Shown piece by piece: positions 63,160 to 64,000 of a stretch of 64,000 nt of DNA (position 1 is the stretch's first letter; each line of letters begins with the position of its first letter). The stretch spans positions 89,688,651 through 89,752,650 of the forward strand of contig OY757026.1 in assembly GCA_963580285.1 (NCBI GenBank), written 5' to 3'. The position numbers and the translations under genes are program-made. The notes below the pieces were generated by a model that was given only the letters and a program-made list of their open reading frames with translations, did no database searches and was not told where the DNA came from. The stretch comes from Lucinisca nassula. Taxonomy: Eukaryota > Mollusca > Bivalvia > Lucinida > Lucinidae.

Positions 63160-63425
63160 ATTTCGGTGAAACGAACACCCCCTTAAACCCCACTTTATAT
63201 AGATAAAACTGGGGTTTACGGGAGTATACGTTATTTTTATTATTTCTGGTTCAAGTCATAGGTTGTGGGTACTCGTTAGAACCGCCTCAATGAGGCGGTT
63301 CTAACGAGCCAAGCAACCTATGTTTGCGGTATAAATAAGAAAAATATCACGGATTTTCATCAGAAAAGTAACAATTTTGGAGATGAGAAAAAAACGCACT
63401 TTGTCACACGGGTGTGTGACCGCCA
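63160..63425. repeat. Hairpin MITE (family B)
   Basis: Central perfect hairpin ACTCGTTAGAACCGCCTC and complement at about 63271-63306. Right end CACTTTGTCACACGGGTG. Confidence 0.83.
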
Positions 63426-63619
63426 TGAAACACTTTATTGGAATTGAAAAGGCATATAATAAACATACTATCACAATAGTAACTTGACCTGCGCACAGTA
63501 TCGCGGCACTTGGATATTTCAAAATCTTACGTACACGCTAGACATTCCACGTCTCGTGTGAAATGTTGATCTGGAACATCCTCTCGACCCGATACGATGC
63601 GGCTGATCAAGATTCTCCA

Positions 63620-63726
63620 CCCATCAGGCACATGACGTAATTGTGACGTCACATCAACGTCGATAAAACGTCATGACGTCTATGAAACGTCAAATGACGT
63701 TGCACTAGCGACGTGTGCCTGCTGGG
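63620..63726. repeat. MITE with CCATCAGGCACA / TGTGCCTGCTGGG ends
   Basis: Second copy of the element at 40368-40499, with an interior of repeated GACGTC/AACGTC motifs. Confidence 0.8.
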
Positions 63727-63981
63727 TAGTAATAATGAGTATTTAACCTTTAAGACGCCGAGAAAATCTACATCTGAAAATGTAGTCTGCTTATGGCGTC
63801 TGCTGATTTTTTGGCAAACTTTTTAAATATATTTTTGCATACATGCAAACAGTGTGGGTCCATATCCACATTGTTTGCCAAAAATACTTTTAAGGTAACG
63901 GGCAGACGACAAAGCAGACGACAATTGACAAAATACACTTCTTCGGTTTACTTCGGCTCGGATACCTGTTTTCTATTTCAG

Positions 63982-64000
63982 GTTGGGTTTATGTCTACTA
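63982..64000 (+). CDS. NAT16-like acetyltransferase, start of coding exon 3 (cut by window)
   Basis: Acceptor CTGTTTTCTATTTCAG ends at 63981. The next bases read V-G-F-M-S-T in phase 0, exactly what should follow GDAV in this family (G-x-V-V-G-F/A-x-S). The exon continues outside the window. Intron 2 is therefore about 10.3 kb (53689-63981). Confidence 0.6.

Overview
This window is a stretch of animal genomic DNA, most probably from a bivalve mollusc. I infer this from the density of short palindromic MITE-like repeats, four tRNA-derived SINE families, a CR1/Jockey-type LINE, two Polinton/Maverick-type elements and one spliced host gene; the species cannot be named from the sequence alone. 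There are no bacterial operons. Most open frames are chance readings of repeats.

Layout. 1-5.4 kb: copies of one dispersed repeat (family D) and a direct duplication. 6.0-6.8 kb: a GC-rich, frameshifted coding segment I do not recognise. 7.3-15.1 kb: SINE, fold-back repeats, an ~82-bp minisatellite of about 30 units (8.76-11.24 kb), palindromes. 15.86-16.92 kb: a LINE ORF1-like protein. 19.75-23.60 kb: a LINE ORF2 (hydrophobic leader, 2A-like motif, endonuclease, reverse transcriptase) broken by a SINE insertion and a stop codon. 24-32 kb: MITEs, SINEs, a mariner transposase tail. 32.43-39.43 kb: a decayed Polinton with a small Cys-rich protein, a protein-primed DNA polymerase B, an integrase stub, membrane proteins, a packaging ATPase and a probable capsid fragment, with many frameshifts and one large internal deletion. 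41.246-51.513 kb: a second Polinton-type element with AGT...ACT termini, long terminal inverted repeats and a 6-bp target duplication. Inside it is a compact virus-like cassette (43.06-48.23 kb) bounded by a second inverted repeat pair. 51.78-64.0 kb: the first three coding exons of a GNAT acetyltransferase of the NAT16 (histidine N-acetyltransferase) type, with a ~10.3-kb second intron full of repeats and the window ending inside exon 3.

The cassette at 43-48 kb is the most interesting part. Its genes look intact: a PC4-like protein with a membrane segment, a zinc-finger packaging ATPase, two unrecognised proteins, an adenain-type cysteine protease, and on the other strand a BIR protein lacking the usual zinc-ligand histidine and a 47-residue zinc-ribbon-like protein. 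It carries no recognisable polymerase, integrase or capsid gene. Downstream of the PC4-like gene lies a histone-mRNA-type stem-loop with a matching downstream element, followed by a tRNA-Met-like sequence. The outer inverted repeats carry tandem NRF1/CRE/YY1-like site clusters. The element ends about 270 bp upstream of the start codon of the acetyltransferase gene.

All family calls are by eye from motifs; no database search was run.
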